From Cyclobacteriaceae bacterium (GTDB taxonomy: Bacteria; Bacteroidota; Bacteroidia; Cytophagales; Cyclobacteriaceae): a stretch of DNA of 64,000 nucleotides. Location: positions 124,001 to 188,000 of the forward strand of contig JAEUUF010000015.1 of assembly GCA_016787645.1 (NCBI GenBank), given 5' to 3'. The notes under the pieces are model-generated. The model was not told the origin of the DNA. It saw nothing but the letters and a program-made list of their open reading frames with translations, and searched no databases. Position numbers and translations under genes: made by a program. Below, piece after piece: positions 46,022 to 54,828 of this stretch. How positions within the stretch are numbered: the stretch's first letter is position 1; every line of letters starts with the position of its first letter.

Positions 46022-46810
46022 TTAAGGGATAAGTTCAGCCTTGAGTTCACGTTCGGCAATAGCGCCATCCTTGAGTTCGACGAAAAAGGATCGGCTCTTG
46101 GGATTTGATGTGACGCACCGCACCAGTGTTTCATTTTCGAAATAAATGCCGGACTGGTTATCGCACGCATAGCCCGAGGAGAGTTCCTGGCTGAGAATGA
46201 GTTGATGATACAGCGGACGCCGGAATTCTTCGACATTGTAATGCGGACAGTGCGAATGCTTTATCCAGCCAAGGCAATCGACTTTACTCAGTTCCTTTGG
46301 GCGCGAGTCGGTGGTACCACTTTCAAACCAGCAGAGCGATCCGGCGCTGGCACCGGCCATGACTACGCCGGCCTCGTACGCTTTGCGCAAGGCAAGGTCG
46401 ATGCCCTGGCTTTTCCAGATGGCAATCATGTTCAGGGTATTGCCCCCACCGACAATTACCGCGTCCATCTTCAAAAGCGTTTCTTCAAAGGATTCCTTCG
46501 TAGTGTACGAATTGATAAACACCCGCATGACATATGGCTGCAGTGCAAGACCCTCCACCAGGGTGTACCAATTGGTGATGCTGACGAGGCTGTCTCCGGT
46601 GGCTGTTGGAACGAAGCACACCTTCGGGTTCACCTTGCCTGTCAACTTAACCAGGTAGTTAAGAATGGGTTTGTCCGTGCCGCCGCCCCAGATGAATAGT
46701 TTGCGGGTGGCGATCGTAGAATCAACGACGTCCTCGCCAAGAGCTATGGATGGTAGTCCAAGGCTTGCAGCAGTCGTGGAAACCGATTGGATGAACGTTC
46801 TGCGTTTCAT
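46022..46810 (-). CDS. Peptidase S51 family (cyanophycinase-like), exported
   Basis: 262 residues. N-terminus MKRRTFIQS...ALG resembles a twin-arginine/Sec signal. The serine-peptidase core has IWGGG, a VGGGNTLNMI oxyanion-type segment, the nucleophile Ser155 in AGASAGSLCWF and a later HCPHYN segment. S51 members are dipeptidase E, cyanophycinase and relatives; the GASAGS motif supports the family but not the substrate. First gene of a leftward pair with the plug-domain protein; divergent from rsmG. Confidence 0.85.
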   Translation of the reverse strand: MKRRTFIQSVSTTAASLGLPSIALGEDVVDSTIATRKLFIWGGGTDKPILNYLVKLTGKVNPKVCFVPTATGDSLVSITNWYTLVEGLALQPYVMRVFINSYTTKESFEETLLKMDAVIVGGGNTLNMIAIWKSQGIDLALRKAYEAGVVMAGASAGSLCWFESGTTDSRPKELSKVDCLGWIKHSHCPHYNVEEFRRPLYHQLILSQELSSGYACDNQSGIYFENETLVRCVTSNPKSRSFFVELKDGAIAERELKAELIP

Positions 46811-46927
46811 GCGTAATATTCCTGATAACGGAATGGGAAGTTACTGGTTATTCCTGAAATCGAGTGTCCGGTTTGGTGGCCTAGCCCGAGGCTTGTAGCT
46901 TGCATCACCTGCCCAGAATATTCAATT

Positions 46928-47563
46928 ATGAGCCCAACGGGTGCCTCCGCGATTTACCACTACTTCCCCGGTCTGAATCCTCGTCAGTGTGAGCAATTTG
47001 AGAAACTGGGACCCCTATATAAGGAGTGGAACGACAAGATCAATGTCATTAGCCGCAAGGACATCGATAACCTGTACATCAACCATGTGCTGCATTCCCT
47101 GGGAATCGCCAAGGTGATTTCATTTCTTCCGGGCGCTGAAGTTCTCGATGTGGGTACCGGAGGTGGATTCCCGGGTATTCCACTGGCTATTCTCTTTCCG
47201 GAAACCCACTTTCACCTGGTGGATTCAATTGGCAAGAAGATCACCGTGGTGAACGAAGTGAGCAAAGCCTTGGGTCTTGCGAATGTTACTGCTGAACAAA
47301 TCCGTGCCGAACAACTCAAGCACAAATATGATTTTGTCGTCAGCAGGGCGGTCACCCAAATGAAGGAATTTTATGGCTGGGTGCACAACAAGATCAAACG
47401 TGACTCCGCGCATGCGCTTGACAATGGTATCCTTTATCTAAAAGGCGGGGACCTGGATGAAGAGATGAGCCAATTGAAGCGGCCATATCAACTCTACGAC
47501 CTCACTGATTATTTCTCTGAAGAATTCTTTCAGACAAAAAAGATAGTCTATCTGCCCATTTAG
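46928..47563 (+). CDS. rsmG: 16S rRNA (guanine527-N7)-methyltransferase
   Basis: 211 residues. SAM-binding LDVGTGGGFPGIPLA, the preceding NVISRKDIDNLYINHVLHSL typical of RsmG (GidB), and VVSRAVTQMKEF in the C-terminal half. Modifies G527 in the small-subunit decoding region. No gidA or parAB neighbours. Single-gene transcript between a divergent S51 peptidase and a convergent acyltransferase. Confidence 0.93.
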   Translation: MSPTGASAIYHYFPGLNPRQCEQFEKLGPLYKEWNDKINVISRKDIDNLYINHVLHSLGIAKVISFLPGAEVLDVGTGGGFPGIPLAILFPETHFHLVDSIGKKITVVNEVSKALGLANVTAEQIRAEQLKHKYDFVVSRAVTQMKEFYGWVHNKIKRDSAHALDNGILYLKGGDLDEEMSQLKRPYQLYDLTDYFSEEFFQTKKIVYLPI

Positions 47564-47574
47564 TCAGGCCTGTT

Positions 47575-47608
47575 CCGGCATTCATGCCCTTGCCCCGGCA
47601 TTCATGCC
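47575..47608. repeat. Two direct copies of a 14-base near-palindrome at a convergent junction
   Basis: CCGGCATTCATGCC occurs at 47575-47588 and again at 47595-47608, separated by CTTGCC. Each copy holds an inverted repeat GGCAT-tc-ATGCC. It lies between the convergent ends of rsmG and the acyltransferase gene; the second copy covers the acyltransferase stop codon. Confidence 0.8.
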
Positions 47609-48345
47609 GTAGGTTGCTCAGCAATCATCTCCAGCATTTCCTTTCGCACCCGCTCGCGCAGTGTTGGGAGATCGGCGTTCGTCAGGCCGGCTGTTGAAAT
47701 CTCCGGACGGATCTTGATGGTAATCGTCCCGGGTTCAATGTGCATGCGTTTTGGTGGCATCAGTTTGCCCGCGTTGAGGATCACCATGGGCAAGATGGGC
47801 TGTTGCATCTCAATGGCAATGCGGAAAGCCCCGTCATAAAACGGCTGTAACGGTTCCGTAGTCCTGTTCTGGGTTCCCTCCGGAAAAATCAAAATAGAGA
47901 TTCCGCGACGCAGCACATCCTTCAAATGTTCCATGCTCTTGCGACGGCTCTCGTTGCTGGAACGATCAACAATGACGGAGGCGTGATCTATGATCCAGCC
48001 CAGGACAGGAATTTTGAGGAGCTCCTTCTTGGCCAGCGGCCGGATTTGTTTCGGCACCGTCAGGCATACTCCGGGAATGTCCAGGTAAGAAGTATGATTG
48101 CTGAGGTAGATATATGCCTTACCGGGATGAATGTGCCCGCGACCATAGATTCGGTAAGGGATGAAGTTCAGGATGCTGAACGTTCTTGCCCACAGCTTAA
48201 GGAACCAGTAACTGATATTACCAAAATGGTCGCCAAAAAAGAAAGGAACCAGGATCCCCGGCAGGTACAGGATCATAAAGAACGAGAACACGAAGAGAAC
48301 CCACGCGACATAGAGTTTGCTGGCAACCGTACGTAATACGTTCAA
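47602..48345 (-). CDS. plsC: 1-acyl-sn-glycerol-3-phosphate acyltransferase (PlsC-type)
   Basis: 247 residues; the only workable start is a TTG at 48345, since a stop lies five codons upstream. Two hydrophobic N-terminal segments (about 12-40), then the acyltransferase motifs NHTSYLD (His84, Asp89), VDRSSNESRRKSM and FPEGTQNR (Glu156). Acylates lysophosphatidate or a related lysolipid at the inner membrane. Other PlsC-like proteins acylate ornithine lipids or hopanoids, so the exact acceptor is inferred. Confidence 0.88.
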   Translation of the reverse strand: MNVLRTVASKLYVAWVLFVFSFFMILYLPGILVPFFFGDHFGNISYWFLKLWARTFSILNFIPYRIYGRGHIHPGKAYIYLSNHTSYLDIPGVCLTVPKQIRPLAKKELLKIPVLGWIIDHASVIVDRSSNESRRKSMEHLKDVLRRGISILIFPEGTQNRTTEPLQPFYDGAFRIAIEMQQPILPMVILNAGKLMPPKRMHIEPGTITIKIRPEISTAGLTNADLPTLRERVRKEMLEMIAEQPTA

Positions 48346-48404
48346 CGGGCGGTGATTTTAATCGCGCAAGTAAGCAAAGAAAATGAAATTGGGAGGCCTT
48401 CTGT

Positions 48405-49013
48405 TTACCGCTCGTATTTCCAGTTCCGTCCTTTACCTTCTGAAAGCCATTCGATGGAAGTGGAGATTCGTTTATTCCGGGTAATCTCTGTTTTGGCTTC
48501 CGTGATCCATTCTACATAATCCTTTTTATGGGAGTAAGAGAATTTGTCAAACGTAGCTTTGGCCAGTGGATTCAAGGCCAGTTCTTTGCGGAAATAGGCG
48601 GGAACGGTCAACGGTTTTTTGGGTGAGGCTTTTGGCCGGGCCACTTTCGCACCCATCTCATTGAGCCGGCAAGCTTCCTTGATGTATTTCCTTACCCGGG
48701 CATCGCTGGGAAGGTCTTTCAGGCTGGCAATGCGACCAAAATGTCCCATGGCGGTTTCGCCAACGGGCATGAGTGATTTCTCATAGTCCGCCATCAGTTT
48801 GGCTTTCCAGAAACCGAAGGCACAGTGCTTTTTGAAAGAGGCCATGCTGCAGACTACACCGTGATATTCAAAATGGGGGAAGCCCCACTTGATGGTCTCC
48901 TGCACTTCGGGACACGCCTGGTGGACGAGGTCCCGCAGGTGGTTGAGGATGGGCTGCGCGAAATCGGCCGACTTCGCGATGTAGGCATCTACCCGCTTGT
49001 CTTTCGTTTTCAT
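48405..49013 (-). CDS. YdeI/OmdA-family protein (DUF1801-like plus bacteriocin-protection-like C-terminus)
   Basis: 202 residues, no signal peptide. The N-terminal half (about 10-115) has the DUF1801-type pattern EVQETIKWGFPHFEYHG...CAFGFW; the C-terminal half (about 135-195) has the YdeI pattern VPAYFRKELALNPLAKATFDKFSYSHKKDYVEWI. Members are widespread small cytoplasmic proteins of unknown biochemistry, some linked to stress. 12 bases downstream of the Gfo/Idh gene and likely co-transcribed. Confidence 0.84.
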   Translation of the reverse strand: MKTKDKRVDAYIAKSADFAQPILNHLRDLVHQACPEVQETIKWGFPHFEYHGVVCSMASFKKHCAFGFWKAKLMADYEKSLMPVGETAMGHFGRIASLKDLPSDARVRKYIKEACRLNEMGAKVARPKASPKKPLTVPAYFRKELALNPLAKATFDKFSYSHKKDYVEWITEAKTEITRNKRISTSIEWLSEGKGRNWKYER

Positions 49014-49025
49014 CCTCTTCTGGAT

Positions 49026-50375
49026 TTACGAGAGGAACCTGGTTACTCCGGGTACTGCACAGGCGTACAGGCCATTCGCATCCGGCTTCACCGGCATGTC
49101 AGTATCCCACGCGTAGCTGGCCGGCTGGAGCGACAACCCGGAGTTCAACGCTTTTTCAAATTCAACAACCTGTCCCGAATAGGTTGCCAGGCGACCGAGG
49201 ATAGCCGTCATCGTACTGCGGGCACCGTTTTCCGCATCGGCAAACTTGTACTCACCCTTGGCGATGGCAGCGAACAACTCGTCATGCTCGGACTGGTAGG
49301 GGTTGTTCTCCTTTGTCCGGTCAAACTGGTGCAGGGTGTTTCCTTTCCGGTCGGTGATGCGACCTGCGTCACAGGAGATTGATCCCTTGGTGCCTACAAT
49401 CAACTCATCCACTTTGCTGAGTGTGCCTTTGATATGCCGGCATTGGCTGTTCATGATGGTGCCGTCGGCATACTGGAACTCGACGTAGTGGTGGTCGAAG
49501 ATTTCTCCAAACTCCTTGCCCTTCCGCACCTCGCGGCCTCCCATACCCTGGGCTTTTACGGGATATTCTCCCTTAAACCAGTTGATGACATCGATGTTGT
49601 GAATGTGCTGCTCGACGATATGATCACCACACAGCCAGTTGAAGTAATACCAGTTTCGCATCTGGTACTCCATTTCCGTCATGCCCGGTTTGCGTTCTTT
49701 CACCCACACGCCGTCATTGTTCCACCACGCTTGCGCGGAGACGATTTCGCCAATCATACCGTCTTTGAAGCGTCCGAACAACTCGCGGTACGAGTTTTGG
49801 TAATGCCGCTGAAGTCCAACTACAACATTCAGTTTCTTCTGCTTGGCCACCATGGCGGCTTCGAGCACCCGCTTGACACCGGCAGGATCAGTGGCCATTG
49901 GTTTTTCAACAAAAGCGTGCTTGCCTTGTTTGACCACTTCTTCAAAGTGCAAGGGCCGGAAGCCAGGAGGGGTAGTGAGGATCACTACATCGGCGAGGGG
50001 GATGGCTTTGAGGTAGCCGTCGAAACCTACAAACTTGTGTTCCTCTTTCACCGCCACGCGTTTCTTCACGCTACCGGCAACGCCTGCGATGTCAGTGAGG
50101 TCGTCAGCCATAAGGTTGTTGTAGCATTCGTCTATCCGATCACGGAATGCGTCGGCCATGGCAACCAGTTTTACATTTTGTTTGGTGAGCAGTGCCTGCA
50201 GGGCAGCGCCGGTGCCTCGTCCACCGCAACCAATCAGTGCGATCTTGATCGTGTCATCGGCGGAGGCGTTGAAGAAGGAACTCCCTTCGGATACCAGGGG
50301 CAGGGTGACCAGTGACCCGGCGGCAAGCGCAGACTGCTTAATAAAGGTGCGGCGGCTGTTGGTTGGTTTATTCAT
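49026..50375 (-). CDS. Gfo/Idh/MocA-family oxidoreductase with Tat signal
   Basis: 449 residues. Twin-arginine type leader SRRTFIKQSALAAG, then the Rossmann domain (IGCGGRGTGAALQAL, about 45-60), the EKPMATDPAGV motif that defines the family and a C-terminal alpha/beta domain with WWNNDGVW and HIHNIDVINWF. NAD(P)-dependent enzymes of this type act on sugars and inositols; the Tat signal implies export folded with cofactor. Sits between a SUMF1-like gene (38 bases upstream) and a YdeI-like gene. Confidence 0.88.
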   Translation of the reverse strand: MNKPTNSRRTFIKQSALAAGSLVTLPLVSEGSSFFNASADDTIKIALIGCGGRGTGAALQALLTKQNVKLVAMADAFRDRIDECYNNLMADDLTDIAGVAGSVKKRVAVKEEHKFVGFDGYLKAIPLADVVILTTPPGFRPLHFEEVVKQGKHAFVEKPMATDPAGVKRVLEAAMVAKQKKLNVVVGLQRHYQNSYRELFGRFKDGMIGEIVSAQAWWNNDGVWVKERKPGMTEMEYQMRNWYYFNWLCGDHIVEQHIHNIDVINWFKGEYPVKAQGMGGREVRKGKEFGEIFDHHYVEFQYADGTIMNSQCRHIKGTLSKVDELIVGTKGSISCDAGRITDRKGNTLHQFDRTKENNPYQSEHDELFAAIAKGEYKFADAENGARSTMTAILGRLATYSGQVVEFEKALNSGLSLQPASYAWDTDMPVKPDANGLYACAVPGVTRFLS

Positions 50376-50413
50376 GGCGGAGCGGTTTTGGTACGAATAA
50401 CTAAGGTAGGATT

Positions 50414-51328
50414 TTATTTCAGGTAGCGGGCGTAGAATTCTTCGGCTTCTGCTGCCGACGGCTGACGGGCCGGCCGTACTACCCGAAAGCCCACAAACAT
50501 CCCGTCAGTCATCCACCAGCGGCTTTTGGGAATCTGCGGGTCGCGGATATTCCACTTGGGGTCCGAGGGAATGCGATTCGTGCATCGCAATTGGTTGGCA
50601 GCGTCGAGGTAGGAACCTCCGCGGGCGGATCGAGGGTAACGAGGACCGGGAGCTGCCATCGGATCTTTGTGTGCGGCAGAAGCATATGAGGCAGGATCGT
50701 ACTGGTCCATGGTCCATTCACTCAGGTTGCCCAGCATGTCGAAGAGGCCCCAGGCATTTGGCTTCTTTTGTTTCACCAATTGGAATTTGCCACCGCTGTT
50801 ATCGGCATACCAGCCAACCTCTCCGAGCGTGGTGGGATCCAAGGCTTTTGGTTCACCGGCTTTGCAGGCATACTCCCATTCTGCTTCGGTAGGCAGGCGA
50901 AAAAAAGTTCCGGTCCTGGCGTAAAGCCATCGGCAATACATGAGCGCCGCCTGCTGGCTCATGCTGTTGGCAGGATGGTCAACGTCACGCCCCATTCCCC
51001 ATGTGAGGTCGATGTATTGCGGTGTAGCCCGGGAGATCCCGTCCATGTTTTTCACCTGGGGTACAGATGAATCCTTGAAGTAGGCATCCCATTCCGCAAA
51101 GGTGGTTTCATGCTCGGCAATCCAGTAAGAAGAGAGTTCGACTTCCACCGTGGGCTTCTCGTCCGCATCGGCGAGAATACTCTTGCTCCCCAGGGTAAAT
51201 TTACCTGCCGGGATAGCAATCATAGTGAATGAAATGCTGGTGTTGGGGACCTTCTGAATGTACGTTCCCTTTTGTCCCAATGCGGAAATGGAGAGTAGCA
51301 GCAATAGCAGGAGGGTACGAACCTTCAT
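50414..51328 (-). CDS. Exported SUMF1/formylglycine-generating-enzyme-fold protein
   Basis: 304 residues from the ATG at 51328, which gives a strong signal peptide (MKVRTLLLLLLLSISALG); the open frame begins 54 bases earlier but a promoter box lies between. FGE-sulfatase fold: IPAGKFTLGS, HETTFAEWDAYF, LPTEAEWEYACKAG, GLFDMLGNLSEWTMDQY, RGGSYLD and GFRVVR. The C-terminal cysteine pair of true formylglycine-generating enzymes is absent (the stretch reads AANQLRCTNR with one Cys), so it is more likely a structural or ligand-binding relative. The Bacteroidota gliding/T9SS proteins GldJ and GldK share this fold but are longer. Confidence 0.86.
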   Translation of the reverse strand: MKVRTLLLLLLLSISALGQKGTYIQKVPNTSISFTMIAIPAGKFTLGSKSILADADEKPTVEVELSSYWIAEHETTFAEWDAYFKDSSVPQVKNMDGISRATPQYIDLTWGMGRDVDHPANSMSQQAALMYCRWLYARTGTFFRLPTEAEWEYACKAGEPKALDPTTLGEVGWYADNSGGKFQLVKQKKPNAWGLFDMLGNLSEWTMDQYDPASYASAAHKDPMAAPGPRYPRSARGGSYLDAANQLRCTNRIPSDPKWNIRDPQIPKSRWWMTDGMFVGFRVVRPARQPSAAEAEEFYARYLK

Positions 51329-51348
51329 CGCAAAGTGAGCAGGTATTT

Positions 51349-51356
51349 CAAATGTA
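51349..51356 (-). promoter_or_regulatory. Candidate -7 box for the SUMF1-like gene
   Basis: TACATTTG on the minus strand, perfect TAnnTTTG, ending 20 bases before the ATG at 51328. It supports that start over the one at 51382. Confidence 0.45.
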
Positions 51357-51390
51357 AGTGACAAAAGCGTACTTTTCACCATTCGATTTT

Positions 51391-52953
51391 ATGCCGCGTC
51401 GCCTGGTCCAATTGATTGTTGCTGCCACTGTGTTGCGCATGCTGGCAGCGAGCTTCCTGGAATTCGGCAACGACGAAGTTTACTATTTTCTCTACGCCCT
51501 CGATCTACAGCCCAACTACTTCGACCATCCTCCGGGCGTGGCGTTGCTTATCCGCCTCTCTACGCTAAACCTTTGGTTGACCGATGAGTTCTTCGTGCGG
51601 CTGGGGGCCATTGCTTGTTCCGCAGCAGGAACGGCGCTGGTATATCGGCTAGGAACGGTGTTGAAGAATGAGCAGACCGGATGGTATGCTGCCCTGTTGT
51701 ACACGTCCAACTTGTACACCTCGCTCATCGCCGGTGCTTTTATCATTCCCGACAGCCCGCAGGTAGTGACGTGGCTGGCATCGGTGCTGGTCATGCATGA
51801 AATTGTTACCACGGCCCCCGAACAGAAAATCAACCTGGGGTTGTGGCTAAAGTTCGGTTTGCTGGTCGGCCTCACCATCCTCTGCAAAGTGCATGGGGTG
51901 TTTCTATGGGCGAGCCTCGGCCTTTACGTGCTGCTGTTTCAACGGAAGCGACTGCTCGAACCCGGGCTCTACGCTGCCGCGGTGGTCACGGCCATCGTGA
52001 TCAGCCCGATCCTGATCTGGAACATCCAGAACGACTTTCTCACTTACCGCTTCCACAGCGGGCGTGTGGACCTGCAGGATTCGTGGATACACATCGATTC
52101 CTTCTTCCAGGCCATCGGCGGGCAATTGGTCTACAGCAACCCGGTGAACGGTGTATTCCTGCTCATCGCCCTGTGGAAGATTAAGACGATGAATTACCTC
52201 TCGAAGGAGTCATTGCGATTTGTGTTGTTCAATGGGCTTCCCCTCGTGGCGGTGGTCACGTTCATGTCCCTGTTCAATTCAATGCTGCCTCACTGGAGCG
52301 GGCCCGCCATGATGATTCTTTCCCTGCTGGTCGCTGCTTACCTCGACGAGAAAAGCCAGGCATCTGCCCCGGGGTTAGAGCCTAAAGTATTGAAATGGAG
52401 TCTTTACATGGTGGGTGGATTGATGATTCTCACAATATTACTTGTGCAATTTTATCCTGGAACGCTGGGTAGCCATAACAAAAAGCGGTTCGGGGAAGAT
52501 GACTTTACGCTAGACCTGAGTGGGTGGAGTCGGTTTTCGGAAGAGTTCCGCGTGTGGCTGGATGCCGAAGAGAAGGCTGGCCGCATTCCTGCCGGGCTAC
52601 CGCTTGTGTCGAACAAATGGTTCCCGGGTTCTCACATTGAATATTATGTGGCGCGGCCCATCGACCGACCGGTCATTGGCATCGGGTGGGTGGTTGATAT
52701 TCACCAATATGCTTTCCTTAACCATCGGCGGCCGCCGCTTAAGCCGGGCGACAGCGCCTTGTGCATTGTTCCGAGTAACTACCCGATGAATCTTGATCAA
52801 AGCTATTACCATCAGTTTGCCTCCATTGACATGCAGAAGGTTTTTTATGGTTATCGCAATGGAAGGATGACCCGGTATTTTACTGTTTACCTGATGAAAG
52901 GATACAATGGAAGCGATGAGGCGCATCAGCCGCCTTTCGTCCAATCTAAATAG
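51391..52953 (+). CDS. GT39-type (ArnT/PMT-like) membrane glycosyltransferase
   Basis: 520 residues from the ATG at 51391 (a GTG at 51358 would add 11 residues and overlap the divergent gene's promoter). GT-C architecture: a catalytic first periplasmic loop with FGNDEVYYFLYA and YFDHPPGVALL, about eleven hydrophobic helices up to residue 370, and a C-terminal periplasmic domain of about 150 residues. Uses a polyprenyl-phosphate sugar donor; the acceptor could be lipid A, protein or a polysaccharide. Divergent from the SUMF1-like gene. Confidence 0.88.
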   Translation: MPRRLVQLIVAATVLRMLAASFLEFGNDEVYYFLYALDLQPNYFDHPPGVALLIRLSTLNLWLTDEFFVRLGAIACSAAGTALVYRLGTVLKNEQTGWYAALLYTSNLYTSLIAGAFIIPDSPQVVTWLASVLVMHEIVTTAPEQKINLGLWLKFGLLVGLTILCKVHGVFLWASLGLYVLLFQRKRLLEPGLYAAAVVTAIVISPILIWNIQNDFLTYRFHSGRVDLQDSWIHIDSFFQAIGGQLVYSNPVNGVFLLIALWKIKTMNYLSKESLRFVLFNGLPLVAVVTFMSLFNSMLPHWSGPAMMILSLLVAAYLDEKSQASAPGLEPKVLKWSLYMVGGLMILTILLVQFYPGTLGSHNKKRFGEDDFTLDLSGWSRFSEEFRVWLDAEEKAGRIPAGLPLVSNKWFPGSHIEYYVARPIDRPVIGIGWVVDIHQYAFLNHRRPPLKPGDSALCIVPSNYPMNLDQSYYHQFASIDMQKVFYGYRNGRMTRYFTVYLMKGYNGSDEAHQPPFVQSK

Positions 52954-52990
52954 CCTGTTGTTCGTCAGTGGGTATAAAGTGCAATCCGGG

Positions 52991-52998
52991 TATTTTTG
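52991..52998 (+). promoter_or_regulatory. Candidate -7 box for the barrel protein gene
   Basis: TATTTTTG, perfect TAnnTTTG, ending 5 bases before the ATG at 53004, which fixes that ATG as the start rather than the in-frame codon at 52968. Confidence 0.45.
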
Positions 52999-53003
52999 GG
53001 CGC

Positions 53004-54029
53004 ATGATAAGGAGTGTTTTCATCGGACTGGCATTGGTTTGCATCCCATTGGCCGGAATCCTTGGACAATCCCCCGTCGCCGGTCTGCGGCCACTGGATG
53101 ATGTGGACAGCCTTTATGTGATGGGGTTCACCCGGAAGAGCGATGTTCGCATCCACTACACCTCTCAGCGCTACCTATTAATGTATGGATCAAAGCGGCA
53201 ATCTTCGAAAGCCAGCGGGCAGTTCAGCAATGTGAGTGAATTGTTGGGTGGTGGATTTACGTACAAATTCCTTGATCTCGACCTGGCCTTTTCATTGCCC
53301 CAGTCTAAGATTTTGCAAACCGGTTTGCAGAACCTCACTCAATTCAGGCTTTCCGGAAGCTACTCATCTCGTCGATGGACCATTCGGGGGTATTGGCTGC
53401 AAAGCACGGGCCTCGTGGCCGCTGACGCGGAAGGTAATTTTATTTCTGGCCCTACTGTTGATATGCTGAGCCTGGGGCTTCCGTTCACTTATTATTTCAA
53501 TCATTCCCGCTATTCGTTTCGCGCCGCGGCCTTTCAAAACGAGTTGCAACGAAAGAGTGCCGGCTCTGTTTTACTAAGGGTTGAACCGTTTTATCGTCGA
53601 CTGGGCGTTGCCAATAACCTGGTGCCCACCAGTCTTGACAAGCCGGCTACCTATGGTGAGCAAGCGGGACTGAAGTACGCGTATGCGCCGGGCGTGACTA
53701 TTCAGCCGGGTTATGGATACAATTGGGTAACTCGTAACAGCCGCTGGTTTGTGTCGCCAATGATCTTCATCGGTGGCGGTGTTGCGGTAAATGTATATAA
53801 GGGTAATTCAGGAGAGCGAACTTCGGTCAACGCCGAGTGGAAGGGGAGTGCCGTGCTGAACATTGGTTACAACAGCCCGCGATTCTACGCCGCCTTTCGC
53901 TCCTCATTTGAATATGATTACTTCCTGCTGGACCCATCCTATTTTCAAACCACTGACCTCAAGCTGGGCCTGACCCTCGGATATCGATTTACCTACCTGG
54001 AGAATTTTTTGCCGGAGTCGTTGTTTTGA
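53004..54029 (+). CDS. Putative outer-membrane beta-barrel protein (DUF4421-like)
   Basis: 341 residues with signal peptide (MIRSVFIGLALV...ILGQ). The rest is alternating hydrophobic/polar strands with many aromatic girdle residues, ending in Tyr/Phe-rich strands and a C-terminal Phe, as in outer-membrane barrels; about ten to twelve strands by eye. The pattern resembles the Bacteroidota family DUF4421, whose function is not known. No TonB box or plug. Follows the GT39 gene by 50 bases but has its own promoter candidate. Confidence 0.72.
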   Translation: MIRSVFIGLALVCIPLAGILGQSPVAGLRPLDDVDSLYVMGFTRKSDVRIHYTSQRYLLMYGSKRQSSKASGQFSNVSELLGGGFTYKFLDLDLAFSLPQSKILQTGLQNLTQFRLSGSYSSRRWTIRGYWLQSTGLVAADAEGNFISGPTVDMLSLGLPFTYYFNHSRYSFRAAAFQNELQRKSAGSVLLRVEPFYRRLGVANNLVPTSLDKPATYGEQAGLKYAYAPGVTIQPGYGYNWVTRNSRWFVSPMIFIGGGVAVNVYKGNSGERTSVNAEWKGSAVLNIGYNSPRFYAAFRSSFEYDYFLLDPSYFQTTDLKLGLTLGYRFTYLENFLPESLF

Positions 54030-54045
54030 GAATGCTCTGCCCCGC

Positions 54046-54109
54046 ACCAACACAATTGTTGCTGAGTGTTGGTGTCGCCGCGCTCAAACCTGCACAAACA
54101 CCAACACTG
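54046..54109. terminator. Convergent-junction inverted repeats with competing stems
   Basis: CACCAACAC (54046-54054) is complementary to GTGTTGGTG (54067-54075), and AGTGTTGGTGT (54066-54076) is also perfectly complementary over 11 bases to ACACCAACACT (54099-54109). Two mutually exclusive hairpins thus share one central arm between the barrel gene and the DinB-like gene, which converge here. No long T tract follows either stem, so terminator function is uncertain. Confidence 0.5.
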
Positions 54110-54129
54110 GGCCTTAAGGTAGGCCAGCG

Positions 54130-54675
54130 TTATTTTGGGAAATTGGCACTCGCCCGCAGCCGCTCCACCTGTCCCTGGTGTCGGTTCATATGAAAGCGGA
54201 GAAATTCAAAACGCTGGATGACGTTGATCGGACCTGAAATGGGATGAGGGTGAATGACAGAGGTAAGTTCTTCTTCCGTGATGGCCTCCGCCAGACGGGC
54301 GAGTTGCGGTTGAAGGCTTTCCAACGCGTTTCTCCAAAAAGCGAGTGGGCCTCCCCATTTTGGTTTGGCGATTTCAGGCACCTGCTCTTTTTCTTTCCAG
54401 GTGCGTTCAATTACCTGTTCAATCGGTAATCCTTCGTGCACACGTTCTCCGGTAAACACCGGTTGTTGCCGCCGGGTGGCCTCGAGAACTTTCCACATAC
54501 CATTGATTCCGCCGAACTCCGCCCAGAACAAATGCTCCACGTTGTCGATCACCGACCACGTGAGTTCATCCGGCCGAAACCGAGCCTGCTCCTCCGATAA
54601 TCCGGCCGTTGCATCCAGAAAATTCTTCCTGGCCACAGCCACATCTTTTAACAGCGATTCAAGCTTTGAAACCAT
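54130..54675 (-). CDS. DinB-family protein
   Basis: 181 residues from the ATG at 54675 (18 codons of open frame upstream do not look coding). Four-helix DinB/YfiT fold with the metal-binding histidine triad: one in NVEHLFW and two in FLRFHMNRHQGQ. Members include metal-dependent thiol transferases (bacillithiol, mycothiol) and many of unknown role; cytoplasmic. A TAATTTCG box just upstream is one mismatch from the -7 consensus. Confidence 0.85.
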   Translation of the reverse strand: MVSKLESLLKDVAVARKNFLDATAGLSEEQARFRPDELTWSVIDNVEHLFWAEFGGINGMWKVLEATRRQQPVFTGERVHEGLPIEQVIERTWKEKEQVPEIAKPKWGGPLAFWRNALESLQPQLARLAEAITEEELTSVIHPHPISGPINVIQRFEFLRFHMNRHQGQVERLRASANFPK

Positions 54676-54828
54676 AGTTGACGAAATTAGCGAATTGGTG
54701 TAACGTTTTTGATTCAATCCTCGGTACACCTGCTTTTCTGCGGTAAACTAAACGAAATGCGTTGACAGACACGGCGCTTCGCGTCTCCAGTTTCCCGAGC
54801 CCAGCAACCAGTGGCTTGGCGCCCCTCC

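Noticed and set aside
49434-50315. Open frame of 293 codons antisense to the Gfo/Idh gene
   Set aside because: No signal, motif or plausible start context; the opposite-strand gene is unambiguous.
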